Shown here: positions 1 to 7,262 of the stretch, piece after piece
Layout: each line of letters begins with the position of its first letter
Position numbering within the stretch: position 1 is the first letter of the stretch
Origin: Gp6-AA40 sp046732795
GTDB lineage: Bacteria > Acidobacteriota > Vicinamibacteria > Vicinamibacterales > UBA2999
DNA length: 19,439 bases
Direction: 5' to 3'
Assembly (NCBI GenBank): GCA_046732795.1
Contig: JBKPNV010000242.1
Location: 1-19,439, forward strand
The notes under the pieces: generated by a model
Databases searched by the model: none
What the model saw: only the letters and a program-made list of their open reading frames with translations
What the model was told of the DNA's origin: nothing
Program-made: the position numbers and the translations under genes

Positions 1-1153
1 TGATGAATCGCTTCTTGAACGCGAGTGTCTCCATCGGGAACAGGTCGTAGCTCATCACCCATGCATCCTGCAGGTGCGCCATCGTTGGAATCATGTCCGC
101 AATGAAGATCGCCGTCTTCCCGCCTGATTCGAGATAGACGATCTGATGCTGGCCGGTGTGCCCGCCGGTGCGCTCGACGCGAACGCCCGGTCTGATCACA
201 CAGTCACCGGAGAAGAAATCGACGACGCCAGCCGCTTGGAGGGGAACGAAGTCTTCCTGCAGATAACTGGCGCGATTGCGCTCATGCGGATGGGTCGCGT
301 CCACCCATTCGGCATCTCGAATCACATATCGGGCCCGGCCAAATCGCGGGCGCAGTCCGCCATCGACGTGCATCGTCGCGCCGCCGAAGTGATCGAAATG
401 AAGATGAGTGGCAAGAACGACGTCGATCGAGTCCGCGGTGAGGCCGACATCGGCGAGCGCGTGGTCGAGGGCACGGCCGCGATCGAGACCGTAGATGTCG
501 ACTTGCTTGGGGCCCATCTTGTCCCCGGCGCCGCAGTCGATGATCAGGCGGCCCCAGGTCGCCTCGACGAGCAACGGGCGCATCGCGAGTTGAATCCGAT
601 TGCGTTCGTCCGGAGGGGTCAGTTTCTCCCACAGGGGACGAGGAACGACGCTGAACATCGCTCCGCCATCCAGCTTGAAAGGACCGTCGTAAAGAACAGT
701 CAGCTCGAGATCACCTAGTGTCAGCTTCCGGACCTCGAGCCTGACGTCCGGCTCAGCACGTTGTTTCAATTCCACCAACACGCCATGCGCGGCCGACGGA
801 TGGATGAACGCGACCAACGATCCCCCGGCGCCAGGGCGCGGCTCGTTGTTGATGAGACGTATGCCCCGCGCGTTGAGATGCGCCAGCGCTGCGCGTAAGT
901 CGTCGACCCGCAGGGTCACGTGATGGAGTCCCGGCCCGCGCTTGCCGAGATACATAGCGATTGCCGAATCCGGTGCCGTCGCTTCGAGCAACTCCAGCGA
1001 CGACCCACCCACGGGGACAGCGCGCGCTCTGACGCGTTCGGTGATGACGTCCTCGGGCGCGTGCACCTCGAGCCCGAGGGCGTCGCGATAAAAGGCGAGC
1101 GCCTTGTCGATATCCTGAACAGCGATGCCGATGTGGTCGAGGGTGGCTTTCAT
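1..1153 (-). CDS. Methylmalonyl-CoA epimerase fused in frame to an MBL-fold metallo-hydrolase (3' end outside window)
   Basis: The first ~131 residues are a VOC-fold methylmalonyl-CoA epimerase, which interconverts (R)- and (S)-methylmalonyl-CoA in the propionyl-CoA pathway. It starts MKATLDHIGIAVQDIDKAL and has likely metal ligands His7, Glu54, His77 or His78 and Glu128 (in GVLVELKQ). The frame then continues without a stop into a metallo-beta-lactamase-fold hydrolase. Residues 157-171 include LDGGAMFSVVPRPLW, THLHFDH (the HxHxDH metal motif) is at 249-255, GGHTGQH at 330-336 and a metal-bridging Asp in FIADMIPT at 353. At least 384 codons are open to the window edge. I counted codons through the junction: epimerase codon 144 begins at 724, in phase with the hydrolase. 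No ATG, GTG or TTG lies between the last conserved epimerase residues and the hydrolase. The ATG overlaps the meaB stop (ATGA), so translation is probably coupled. The hydrolase substrate is unknown; a lactonase or thioesterase-like role is only a guess. Confidence 0.88.
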   Translation of the reverse strand, partial: MKATLDHIGIAVQDIDKALAFYRDALGLEVHAPEDVITERVRARAVPVGGSSLELLEATAPDSAIAMYLGKRGPGLHHVTLRVDDLRAALAHLNARGIRLINNEPRPGAGGSLVAFIHPSAAHGVLVELKQRAEPDVRLEVRKLTLGDLELTVLYDGPFKLDGGAMFSVVPRPLWEKLTPPDERNRIQLAMRPLLVEATWGRLIIDCGAGDKMGPKQVDIYGLDRGRALDHALADVGLTADSIDVVLATHLHFDHFGGATMHVDGGLRPRFGRARYVIRDAEWVDATHPHERNRASYLQEDFVPLQAAGVVDFFSGDCVIRPGVRVERTGGHTGQHQIVYLESGGKTAIFIADMIPTMAHLQDAWVMSYDLFPMETLAFKKRFI

Positions 1154-2193
1154 CGGGACTCACGGCTCGAGACTCGGGATCCGGGATCCGGGACTTGGGG
1201 CTCGGGATCCGCGGCTCGGGACTCGGCATCCCGGACTCGGGATCCGGGCACCACGCGACTCATGAGTTCTTGGACCACTGAGTATGGATCGCGAGTCCGG
1301 CTGGCAACCGCTTCCACGTACTGATCGAATTCTCCCGCCGCAAGGACGCCGTCGACGTACCGAAGAAACGAAGACGCCAACACGTCGCGCAGACGGGAGA
1401 CGTAACGCTGCTGACGGCGCTCCTGACGATGGACGGCCGCCCATTCACGGAATCGACCAATCTCGCGCCACAGCGCTTCGACGCCTGCTCCAGCCGTCGC
1501 CTCGGTCTTCAGAATCGGCGGTTTCCACTCGGCGGGCTCGTAGGTCTTGAGCGCCAGGTTCGCCGCGACGCCCTGCACCACACGATCGGCGCCGTCACGA
1601 TCCGCCTTGTTGACGACGAAGATGTCGCCGATTTCCATGACGCCTGCTTTGATGGCCTGCAGATCATCTCCCGCGCCAGGCACCAGCAGGACGATCGAGA
1701 TGTCGGAGGCGGAAACGATATCGACTTCATCCTGTCCAACACCTACGGTCTCGATGATCACGACTTCGTGGCCCGCGGCATCGAGCACGAGTGCCGCATC
1801 GGAGGAAGCGCGTGCGAGGCCGCCAAGGTGACCGCGCGTCGCCATGCTGCGAATGAACACACCTGGATCGGCGGCATGGGCGTTCATTCGCACGCGGTCG
1901 CCGAGAACAGCGCCACCAGAAAACGGACTGGTCGGGTCGACGGCGATCACGCCGACCTTCACGCCTCCCCCTCGGATCACTGCGATCAAGCGGTCGACGA
2001 GCGTACTCTTGCCGGTGCCCGGGGCGCCGGTGACTCCGACGAGAAACGCGCGACCTGTGCGGGGATAGATCTCGCCGATGATGCCGCGGCCGACGTCGCC
2101 ATCGTCTTCGACGAGCGAGATCGCCCTGGCGATCGCACGCGTATCACCCGCGGCAACGCCGGCAGCGAGATCTGTGATGGGATCCGGGCTCAT
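1150..2193 (-). CDS. meaB: Methylmalonyl-CoA mutase-associated GTPase MeaB (ArgK family)
   Basis: This is a G3E-family P-loop GTPase that protects and reactivates adenosylcobalamin-dependent methylmalonyl-CoA mutase. Visible motifs are Walker A GAPGTGKS (residues 56-63), VDPTSPFSGGAVLGDR (85-100), the switch motif ETVGVGQDEVD (148-158) and the guanine-specificity NKAD (195-198). The mutase itself is not in the window. The family core ends near residue 313. The last 33 residues (315-347) are encoded by a 7-bp tandem repeat and read as imperfect heptads such as SRVRDAE, SRAADPE, PQVPDPG and SRVSSRE. The stop TGA overlaps the ATG of the epimerase fusion. The gene lies 76 bp downstream of the acyl-CoA dehydrogenase on the same strand, consistent with one operon for propionyl-CoA-forming acyl-CoA breakdown. 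Confidence 0.93.
   Translation of the reverse strand: MSPDPITDLAAGVAAGDTRAIARAISLVEDDGDVGRGIIGEIYPRTGRAFLVGVTGAPGTGKSTLVDRLIAVIRGGGVKVGVIAVDPTSPFSGGAVLGDRVRMNAHAADPGVFIRSMATRGHLGGLARASSDAALVLDAAGHEVVIIETVGVGQDEVDIVSASDISIVLLVPGAGDDLQAIKAGVMEIGDIFVVNKADRDGADRVVQGVAANLALKTYEPAEWKPPILKTEATAGAGVEALWREIGRFREWAAVHRQERRQQRYVSRLRDVLASSFLRYVDGVLAAGEFDQYVEAVASRTRDPYSVVQELMSRVVPGSRVRDAESRAADPEPQVPDPGSRVSSRESR
1154..1251. repeat. Tandem 7-bp repeat, 14 units, coding the MeaB C-terminus
   Basis: Fourteen uninterrupted 7-nt units in perfect phase, variants of CGGGACT and CGGGATC on the plus strand (for example CGAGACT, CGGGATC, CGGGATC, CGGGACT, TGGGGCT, CGCGGCT, CCGGACT). The array ends 3 nt before the last base of meaB. 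Seven is not a multiple of three, so the array runs through all codon phases and encodes a peptide with a 7-residue period. No stop arises in the meaB frame. It looks like an intergenic-type repeat that invaded the 3' end of the gene. Confidence 0.9.
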
Positions 2194-2269
2194 TTAAGAA
2201 CTTCGCGGCGCCGGAGCAGGTCGCTGAGTAAGACAGGTCCGATGGGGCGAGCGCGCGCAGCTGTCCTCA

Positions 2270-3424
2270 TCAAATGACTCCCGACCCCATTAACAGCTGC
2301 CGCGCGATCACCAGCCGCTGGATCTCGCTCGTGCCCTCGCCGATGGTCGTCAGCTTGACGTCGCGAAAGAACTTCTCCGCTGGGTAATCCTTGACGAAGC
2401 CATATCCACCATGAATCTGCACGCCGTCCTCGGCGACACGTACGGCGACTTCGCTCGAATAGAGCTTGGCCATGGCGGCCTCGAGTGTCGTACGCCGCCC
2501 TTCGTCTTTCATGGCCGCGGCGCGATACGTAAGCAGGCGCGCCCCCTCGATGCGGGTCGCTGCGTCAACGAGCTTGGCGCGGACGCTCTGGAACGCGCCA
2601 ATCGGCTGGCCGAACTGTTTCCGCTGGAACGCATAACCGCGCGCCGCTTCGTACGCTCCTTGCGCCAGCCCAACGGCGAGCGCCGCGATCCCGATGCGAC
2701 CGGCATCGAGCACCTGCAGCGCGTTGATGAATCCCTGCCCTTCGGCGCCTAGCAGGTGCGAGGCGGGCACTCGACACTGCTCGAAGATGACTTCACTGGT
2801 CTCACTGGCCCGCATCCCGAGCTTGTCCTCCTTCTTTCCTGCGCGAAGCCCTTGCGTATCGCGCTCGACGATAAAGGCGGAAATACCGCGACTTCCCTTC
2901 GCGCGATTGGTGACGGCCATCACGACCATCACGTCGCCCCCGCGCCCATGCGTAATGAACTGCTTGGTGCCGTTCAGCACCCAGCTGTCTCCATCGCGCG
3001 CCGCCGTCGTACGCATGGCCGCCGCGTCGCTCCCCGACGACGCCTCCGTCAGAGCCCAGGCGGCGAGTTGCTCGCCGGCGACGAGCGGCACGAGATATTT
3101 CTTTTTCTGCTCGTCGCTGCCGAACATGAAGATGTGCGCGGACCCGAGCCCGTTGTGCGCGGCGACCGACAGGCAGACCGACGGATCGACGCGGGCCAGC
3201 TCTTCGATGCAGATGCAGTAGTCGACGGCGGACATGGCGGCACCGCCGTACTGCTCCGGGAACTGGATCCCCATCAGGCCCAGGCCGGCAAGCTTGTCGA
3301 TCAGCTCACGGGGAAACGCCTGGGCGTCGTCCCATTCCATCACATGCGGCCGCAGCTCGGCTTCTGCGAACTCGCGCACGGTCTGACGGAGGAGCTGCTG
3401 ATCGTCGGTGAGGCAAACGTTCAT
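2270..3424 (-). CDS. Acyl-CoA dehydrogenase (short/branched-chain type)
   Basis: FAD-dependent alpha,beta-dehydrogenation of an acyl-CoA thioester, electrons passing to electron-transfer flavoprotein. The 384-residue product has the family layout: N-terminal helical domain, the flavin/substrate signature AWALTEASSGSDAAAM in the middle beta domain, RKQFGQPIGAFQSVRAKLVD in the C-terminal helical domain, QIHGGYGFVKDYPAEKFFRD, and IGEGTSEIQ near the end, where the Glu (residue 363) is the expected catalytic base. The ATG at 3424 (MNVCLTDDQQLLRQTVREF) fits the family N-terminus. An in-frame ATG 13 codons upstream would add residues unlike the family and leave only 5 bp to the divergent gene. Butyryl-, isobutyryl- or isovaleryl-CoA are possible substrates; sequence alone does not decide. 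The MeaB/epimerase neighbours favour branched-chain or odd-chain catabolism. Confidence 0.93.
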   Translation of the reverse strand: MNVCLTDDQQLLRQTVREFAEAELRPHVMEWDDAQAFPRELIDKLAGLGLMGIQFPEQYGGAAMSAVDYCICIEELARVDPSVCLSVAAHNGLGSAHIFMFGSDEQKKKYLVPLVAGEQLAAWALTEASSGSDAAAMRTTAARDGDSWVLNGTKQFITHGRGGDVMVVMAVTNRAKGSRGISAFIVERDTQGLRAGKKEDKLGMRASETSEVIFEQCRVPASHLLGAEGQGFINALQVLDAGRIGIAALAVGLAQGAYEAARGYAFQRKQFGQPIGAFQSVRAKLVDAATRIEGARLLTYRAAAMKDEGRRTTLEAAMAKLYSSEVAVRVAEDGVQIHGGYGFVKDYPAEKFFRDVKLTTIGEGTSEIQRLVIARQLLMGSGVI

Positions 3425-3468
3425 CGGAATGTGCGCAGCCGGGCTTCCGGCCGATCGTATCATTCGAC

Positions 3469-3948
3469 ATGCGACTTGCTCGATTGCTGCTTCTTCTCAG
3501 CGTGATGCTGTCCGTTCCGTCGATCGCCGGGGCCGACGCGACGCTCTTCATCGGCGACGCAACGGCGCCCACCAATCGCACGGCACGCGGATTCGCACTC
3601 GGCGCTGGTCTACTCATCATCGGGTTCGAGTTCGAATACAGCGGCGTGGTCGAGGAACTCGGCGACGCGTCACCCTCCCTTCGAACGGGCATGGGCAACG
3701 TGCTCTTCCAGACTCCTGTTTCCATCCTGAGGATGCAGCCGTACTTCACCACCGGTGCCGGTGTGTACCACGAGAGTCTCGCCGACATCAGTGAGACGAA
3801 CTTCGGCATCAACAATGGCGGGGGGGTGAAGATTTCATTGATTGGACCGGTCCGCGCTCGCATCGACTACCGCGTCTTCAACCTGCGAGGGTCACCGATC
3901 GAAGACACGGTTCAACGCTGGTATGTCGGCTTGAATCTGAAGTTCTGA
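3469..3948 (+). CDS. Small outer-membrane beta-barrel-like protein
   Basis: I do not recognise a named family. The 159-residue product has a clear Sec signal peptide (MRLARLLLLLSVMLSVPSIAGADA, cleavage near residue 22-24). It continues with alternating polar/hydrophobic stretches typical of short beta strands (GFALGAGLLIIGFEFEYSG, QPYFTTGAGVYHE, GGGVKISLIGPVRARIDYRVF) and ends in the C-terminal aromatic motif WYVGLNLKF, the usual terminal strand recognised by the BAM machinery. It probably forms an 8-strand OmpA/OmpW-like barrel; function is unknown. It is divergent from the acyl-CoA dehydrogenase, with 44 bp between starts, and converges on the next minus-strand gene. Confidence 0.75.
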   Translation: MRLARLLLLLSVMLSVPSIAGADATLFIGDATAPTNRTARGFALGAGLLIIGFEFEYSGVVEELGDASPSLRTGMGNVLFQTPVSILRMQPYFTTGAGVYHESLADISETNFGINNGGGVKISLIGPVRARIDYRVFNLRGSPIEDTVQRWYVGLNLKF

Positions 3949-3993
3949 CGCGCCACGCGCGGCTGAACGCGAGGCCGGCCTCAAGACGCGCCT
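3949..3993. terminator. Short convergent intergenic gap with a 12-bp GC palindrome
   Basis: Between the stops of two convergent genes lies GAGGCCGGCCTC (3971-3982), self-complementary and flanked by further GC-rich complementary bits. No U-tract follows on either strand, so a terminator role is only a possibility. Confidence 0.25.
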
Positions 3994-4530
3994 CTATTTC
4001 TCCTGTGGCGGCGGCTTCTCTTGTTGTGGCGGGGGTTCCAGCCCGCCGTCCTTCACCGGCGTCAGACTCAGGAGACTGCCGCCGCTCGCCAGCGAATCGG
4101 TGTAGAGCTTCCAAATCTCCTGCAGCTTGGCTTGATCGGGGTACGCCTCCGCCAGAATTCGGCCGAGACCGTAGTCCGCCCCTGGTACTGTCGGGTCGAG
4201 CAGAAACACATACACCACTGCTCCGTTCGGCCCGGGCTCTGACGCCTTGAACACACGCCATCCCTCCGCCTGCGCGCGCACGGTCGGATTACTCGATGCC
4301 GCGAGCGCGCTGCGCAAGAATCCGACGACCTTCTCGAAATCGGCCACGCGCTCGGGGCGAACCGCGTTGAGGATCATCCCGGCAGGCGCCGTAAATGTTC
4401 GAGACGATGACGCCGTGGCCGGAGGGGGAGCGGTCGTGGCAGGCGCTGCCGGCGGCGGTGGTTGTTGCTGTGCCTGAGGCGCCGCTGGCGCAACGATCAG
4501 CGCCAGAAGGACGGCGAAAACCACGCGCAT
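3994..4530 (-). CDS. Secreted protein of unknown function, paralogue A
   Basis: No named family recognised. The chosen start (ATG at 4530) has GGAGGG 7 nt upstream; an in-frame ATG 15 codons earlier lies in the terminator region. The product is 178 residues: signal peptide (MRVVFAVLLALIVAPAAPQA), a low-complexity Gln/Pro/Ala/Thr linker, a globular domain of about 110 residues, and a Pro/Gln/Glu/Lys tail (PPPQQEKPPPQEK). The domain follows the pattern DFEKVVGFLRSALA, then GWRVFKA, then VYVFLLDPTVPGADYGLGRIL, then an IWKLYTDSLA helix. This matches the upstream gene segment by segment, so the two are tandem duplicates. The pattern resembles dimeric alpha/beta-barrel (ABM-like) folds, but that is a guess. 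It is probably periplasmic or exported. Confidence 0.8.
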   Translation of the reverse strand: MRVVFAVLLALIVAPAAPQAQQQPPPPAAPATTAPPPATASSSRTFTAPAGMILNAVRPERVADFEKVVGFLRSALAASSNPTVRAQAEGWRVFKASEPGPNGAVVYVFLLDPTVPGADYGLGRILAEAYPDQAKLQEIWKLYTDSLASGGSLLSLTPVKDGGLEPPPQQEKPPPQEK

Positions 4531-4545
4531 CGAGGATCCCTCCAC

Positions 4546-4584
4546 AAAAGAAAAGCCACGGGCGGCGAGAGCCACCCGTGGCTT
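4546..4584 (-). terminator. Intrinsic terminator/attenuator between the two secreted paralogues
   Basis: On the minus strand an AAGCCACGGG arm (4584-4575) and its complement CCCGTGGCTT (4562-4553) form a 10-bp stem with a 12-nt loop, followed by TTTTCTTTT (4554-4546). This is a textbook rho-independent terminator 22 nt downstream of the stop of the 4607-5068 gene. Its U-tract ends only 2 nt before the Shine-Dalgarno of the next gene, so it can also act as an intercistronic attenuator. Confidence 0.85.
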
Positions 4585-4606
4585 GTCATTGTACGGCGCG
4601 AGCGCT

Positions 4607-5068
4607 CTACTTCGAGAAATCCGCGCTGATCGGTCCCTGGATCACGAACAGCGGTTTCTGCAGTGCTCCGCGATAGAGTTCGAAGAAAGCCTTCTGCTCG
4701 GCCGGGTCTTTGACGACCTCGTAGACAAGATTGGTGATCGAATAGTCGGCGTCCTTGACGACCGGCGAGATGACATGCACATAAAGAGCGCTGCCGTCAG
4801 GCTGGGCGGCCGAGTTCTTCACGATCTTCCAGCCGGCGAGCTGCTGCTTGGCCTCGGGCTTCGGCGACTTCGCCAACGCGTCCTTCAACATCGCGATCAC
4901 CTTTTCATAGTCCGCTTCCTTACCGGCGTTGATGGTATAGGCCGCGAGCACAACGTCACCTGTGTAAGTCGTCTTTGGCGGCGCCTTCTCCTGAGCAAGC
5001 GTGGTCTGCGAGAATGCCGGCAAAAGGAGAATCGCGCCAGCCAACAAGACTCCGGACAATCGTCGCAT
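4607..5068 (-). CDS. Secreted protein of unknown function, paralogue B
   Basis: No named family recognised. The ATG at 5068 (MRRLSGVLLAGAILLLPAFS) is preferred over an in-frame TTG two codons earlier because GAGGAGG lies 7 nt upstream of it. The product is 153 residues: signal peptide with cleavage near TLAQEKA, then one domain with the pattern ADYEKVIAMLKDALA, GWKIVKNSAAQPDGSALYVHVISPVVKDADYSITNLVYEV (quoted here in outline), FFELYRGALQKP. Every block has a counterpart in the downstream paralogue (Y/F-EKV, GW-V-K, YV-DP/SP-V-ADY, LY). It lacks the proline-rich linker and tail of that paralogue. It lies 30 bp downstream of hemW but has its own strong ribosome-binding site; no clear promoter was identified. 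Confidence 0.8.
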   Translation of the reverse strand: MRRLSGVLLAGAILLLPAFSQTTLAQEKAPPKTTYTGDVVLAAYTINAGKEADYEKVIAMLKDALAKSPKPEAKQQLAGWKIVKNSAAQPDGSALYVHVISPVVKDADYSITNLVYEVVKDPAEQKAFFELYRGALQKPLFVIQGPISADFSK

Positions 5069-5098
5069 CTTCAAGCCTCCTCGAAATGGCCGCCAATC

Positions 5099-6232
5099 CT
5101 AACGTACCGGCGGGCCTATGAAAACAGTCATCACTTCGTTTGCCAGCAGCATCCCATCCCGCGTCAGGCGGATGGCGCCGCCATCATAGATCAACAGCCG
5201 CTGCTCGATGAATGGAGACAAATCCTCTCCGTAGCGGTCCCAGACGTCGACCCCGTAGCGCGATTGCACTATTCCGAGGTTGACACCCTGCGTCAAACGC
5301 AACCCGGTGAAGAGCGCTTCCTCCAGGCGTTCCTGGTCGCTCAGCACACGGCGCTCGGTCTCGACCGATCTCCCCGCAACGATGGCCGAAACGTAGTCTT
5401 CAGTCGAGGCGACGTTCTTCTGCCTGATGCCTCTCCGCGTCGAGTGCGCCCCGCATCCGAACCCGAGCCACTCCCCATCACTCCAGTACTTGAGGTTGTG
5501 CCGCGACTCGAGCCCCCGCTTCGAAACGTTCGATATCTCGTATTGCGTGTACCCGGCGTCATCTAATCGGGACATTGCGCCAAGGTACATCTCCGCCGCG
5601 TCATCGTCAGGAGCCAGCGACCATCGCGAACGCGCCATCGTGTCCTTGAGAGGCGCGTTCGGATAGATCTCCAGGAGGTACAACGATGCATGCTCCGGGC
5701 CAAGAGCGATGAGCGCGTCAACCGACGAGAACCACTGCGCGACAGCCTGCTGCGGCAGCCACATCATCAGGTCCAGCGAGATGTTGTGGAAGCCGGCGTC
5801 GCGGGCCATTTCGAACGCCTCGCACGCCCTGGCGGAGGAATGCAGCCGGCTCAGACGTTGAAGCTCCTCGTCGCGAAAAGATTGGACACCGAAACTGAGA
5901 CGATTGATGCCTACGTCGCGAAACGCCCGCAATCGGTCGCGGGTGACCGTCTCAGGGTTCGCCTCCAGCGTGACCTCAGCAGCCGGTGAGAGCTGAAAGG
6001 AGTTCCGGCACGCATCGACGATGCTCCGTACCTCGGAAGGTTCGAGCAACGACGGAGTCCCGCCTCCGAAAAAAATCGTGTCCGCGGGTGAACCGTCTGC
6101 CCGGCGACCTATTTCGGTTAGAAGAGCATCGACATAGCGACGCTTGAGGTCAGCGTCGAACAGACCGCGATTGAAGTTGCAGTAGTTGCAGATGGCCGAG
6201 CAAAACGGAACATGAACGTACAGCCCGAGCAC
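5099..6232 (-). CDS. hemW: Radical SAM protein HemW (heme chaperone; HemN-like)
   Basis: The 377-residue product has the radical SAM cluster motif PFCSAICNYCNF (Cys11, Cys15, Cys18). A Phe follows where true oxygen-independent coproporphyrinogen oxidase HemN has a further Cys, which is the usual HemW signature. Other family features are FFGGGTPSLL (55-64), LEANPET, RLSFGVQSF, the SLYLLEIYPNAPL strand and the C-terminal HemN domain (YTQYEISNVSK, HNLKYWSDGEWLGFGCGAHS). HemW binds heme and hands it to client proteins; oxidase activity is not expected. The start is GTG at 6232, 3 nt after the stop of the DnaC-like gene, so the pair is probably cotranscribed and coupled. Confidence 0.93.
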   Translation of the reverse strand: MLGLYVHVPFCSAICNYCNFNRGLFDADLKRRYVDALLTEIGRRADGSPADTIFFGGGTPSLLEPSEVRSIVDACRNSFQLSPAAEVTLEANPETVTRDRLRAFRDVGINRLSFGVQSFRDEELQRLSRLHSSARACEAFEMARDAGFHNISLDLMMWLPQQAVAQWFSSVDALIALGPEHASLYLLEIYPNAPLKDTMARSRWSLAPDDDAAEMYLGAMSRLDDAGYTQYEISNVSKRGLESRHNLKYWSDGEWLGFGCGAHSTRRGIRQKNVASTEDYVSAIVAGRSVETERRVLSDQERLEEALFTGLRLTQGVNLGIVQSRYGVDVWDRYGEDLSPFIEQRLLIYDGGAIRLTRDGMLLANEVMTVFIGPPVR

Positions 6233-6235
6233 GCG

Positions 6236-7135
6236 CTACCGCGAACCGGCGCGGCCCCCTGGCCATTTCAGATCGGCTTTTCCGTCGCTCTCGCGTTTCC
6301 TGAGCTGGGCCTTGGCCTGGCTGCTCGCCTTCGGAGGCAGCGACGCGCCGCGCCGATTCTTCGGCGATGCCGGCGACGTCTCGTGCCACCTGGCAATGTC
6401 TTCAGATGTGGGATACCGTGGCACTTCGCGCGCATCGACGGCATCGATGAACACCCAGTCGCACATCTCTTTGAGGCGCGAGCGCGTCCGGAGTCCCAGA
6501 TGGTATGCAAAGGAGCCCGGATCCGTGTTGTCGGCGTCGCGAAGATTCGTGGTCAGCACGGTCAGCCTGCGTTCACTATACCGGGTGTTCACGACCAGCC
6601 CGATCGTCTCGTCGACCCACTCGGACTTCTTCTCGGCGCCAAGATCATCGAGGATGAGCAGATCGGCTTCGAGCACCGGCTTGAGCACCTCGAGCTCTGA
6701 CATCGCGGTCGAGTCGCGGTAGGTGTCGCGCACGAGCTTCAGCAATTCACGAACTTCGTAGAAGACCGCGCGCGCGCCTTTTCGCACCATCGCGTCTTTC
6801 ATCAGTGCGACGGCAAGGTGCGTCTTGCCGACACCGGCGTCTCCATAGAAGAGAAGGCCCTTGTCGATGACGGGGAATTGCTCAACGAGCCGCACCGCTC
6901 TTCGATGCGCGTCGCGTTGGGTGTCGGTGTGAATCTCGAAGTTACTGAGCTCGCAGTGCGCGTAGCGTCGCGGGATGCGGGCGTTCTTCAGCAGCGACTG
7001 CGATTGTCGCTGATGCCAGCAGTCGCACCTGGTCACTCGCGAGACACCATCGACCGTCATCGTCTTCCAGCCGGTGTCTTCGCAAATCGCGCAGGTCACG
7101 CGACATGGTAACTCGGATCGCACGTTGACGATCAC
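6236..7135 (-). CDS. DnaC/DnaI-like AAA+ ATPase (putative helicase loader)
   Basis: An ATP-binding protein of the DnaC/DnaI/IstB group. With the GTG at 7135 it is 299 residues. The N-terminal zinc-binding region has CAIC (Cys15, Cys18) and CDC (Cys37, Cys39). It is followed by Walker A GDAGVGKTHLA (98-108), Walker B LLILDDLG (159-166), the sensor strand TVLTTN and an Arg-rich SRLKEMCDWV segment. The last ~40 residues are a basic, Lys/Arg/Ala-rich tail. The start is uncertain: GTG at 7135 has GAGCGGGA 10 nt upstream, while GTGs at 7123 and 7099 are alternatives. An ATG at 7276 would overlap the divergent gene and add unlike sequence. No IstA transposase or IS end is nearby, so this is more likely a chromosomal helicase loader than IS21 IstB. 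It is followed directly by hemW. Confidence 0.85.
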   Translation of the reverse strand: MIVNVRSELPCRVTCAICEDTGWKTMTVDGVSRVTRCDCWHQRQSQSLLKNARIPRRYAHCELSNFEIHTDTQRDAHRRAVRLVEQFPVIDKGLLFYGDAGVGKTHLAVALMKDAMVRKGARAVFYEVRELLKLVRDTYRDSTAMSELEVLKPVLEADLLILDDLGAEKKSEWVDETIGLVVNTRYSERRLTVLTTNLRDADNTDPGSFAYHLGLRTRSRLKEMCDWVFIDAVDAREVPRYPTSEDIARWHETSPASPKNRRGASLPPKASSQAKAQLRKRESDGKADLKWPGGRAGSR

Positions 7136-7262
7136 ACGACGCGAATATCCCGCTCGGAAATTGCACGGTCGGATGACAGAACTGTGCCGCGCGATCACGC
7201 CAAACAAGTGAATTGCGCGTAAACTCAAGTGGCACGTCCGTTGCCACGTTCCGATCCGTCGC

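Noticed and set aside
753..1229. 158-codon minus-strand frame starting in the 7-bp repeat
   Set aside because: It is another frame of the epimerase region. The frame starting at 1153 carries the recognisable epimerase sequence.
1154..1251. Possible CRISPR or rho-independent terminator
   Set aside because: The units are contiguous 7-mers without spacers, and the array is translated as the MeaB tail. There is no hairpin plus U-tract.
1429..2277. 282-codon plus-strand frame opposite meaB
   Set aside because: Shadow of meaB, whose P-loop and NKAD motifs are on the minus strand.
2756..3505. 249-codon plus-strand frame opposite the acyl-CoA dehydrogenase
   Set aside because: Shadow; it also overlaps the start of the beta-barrel protein gene and has no domain pattern.
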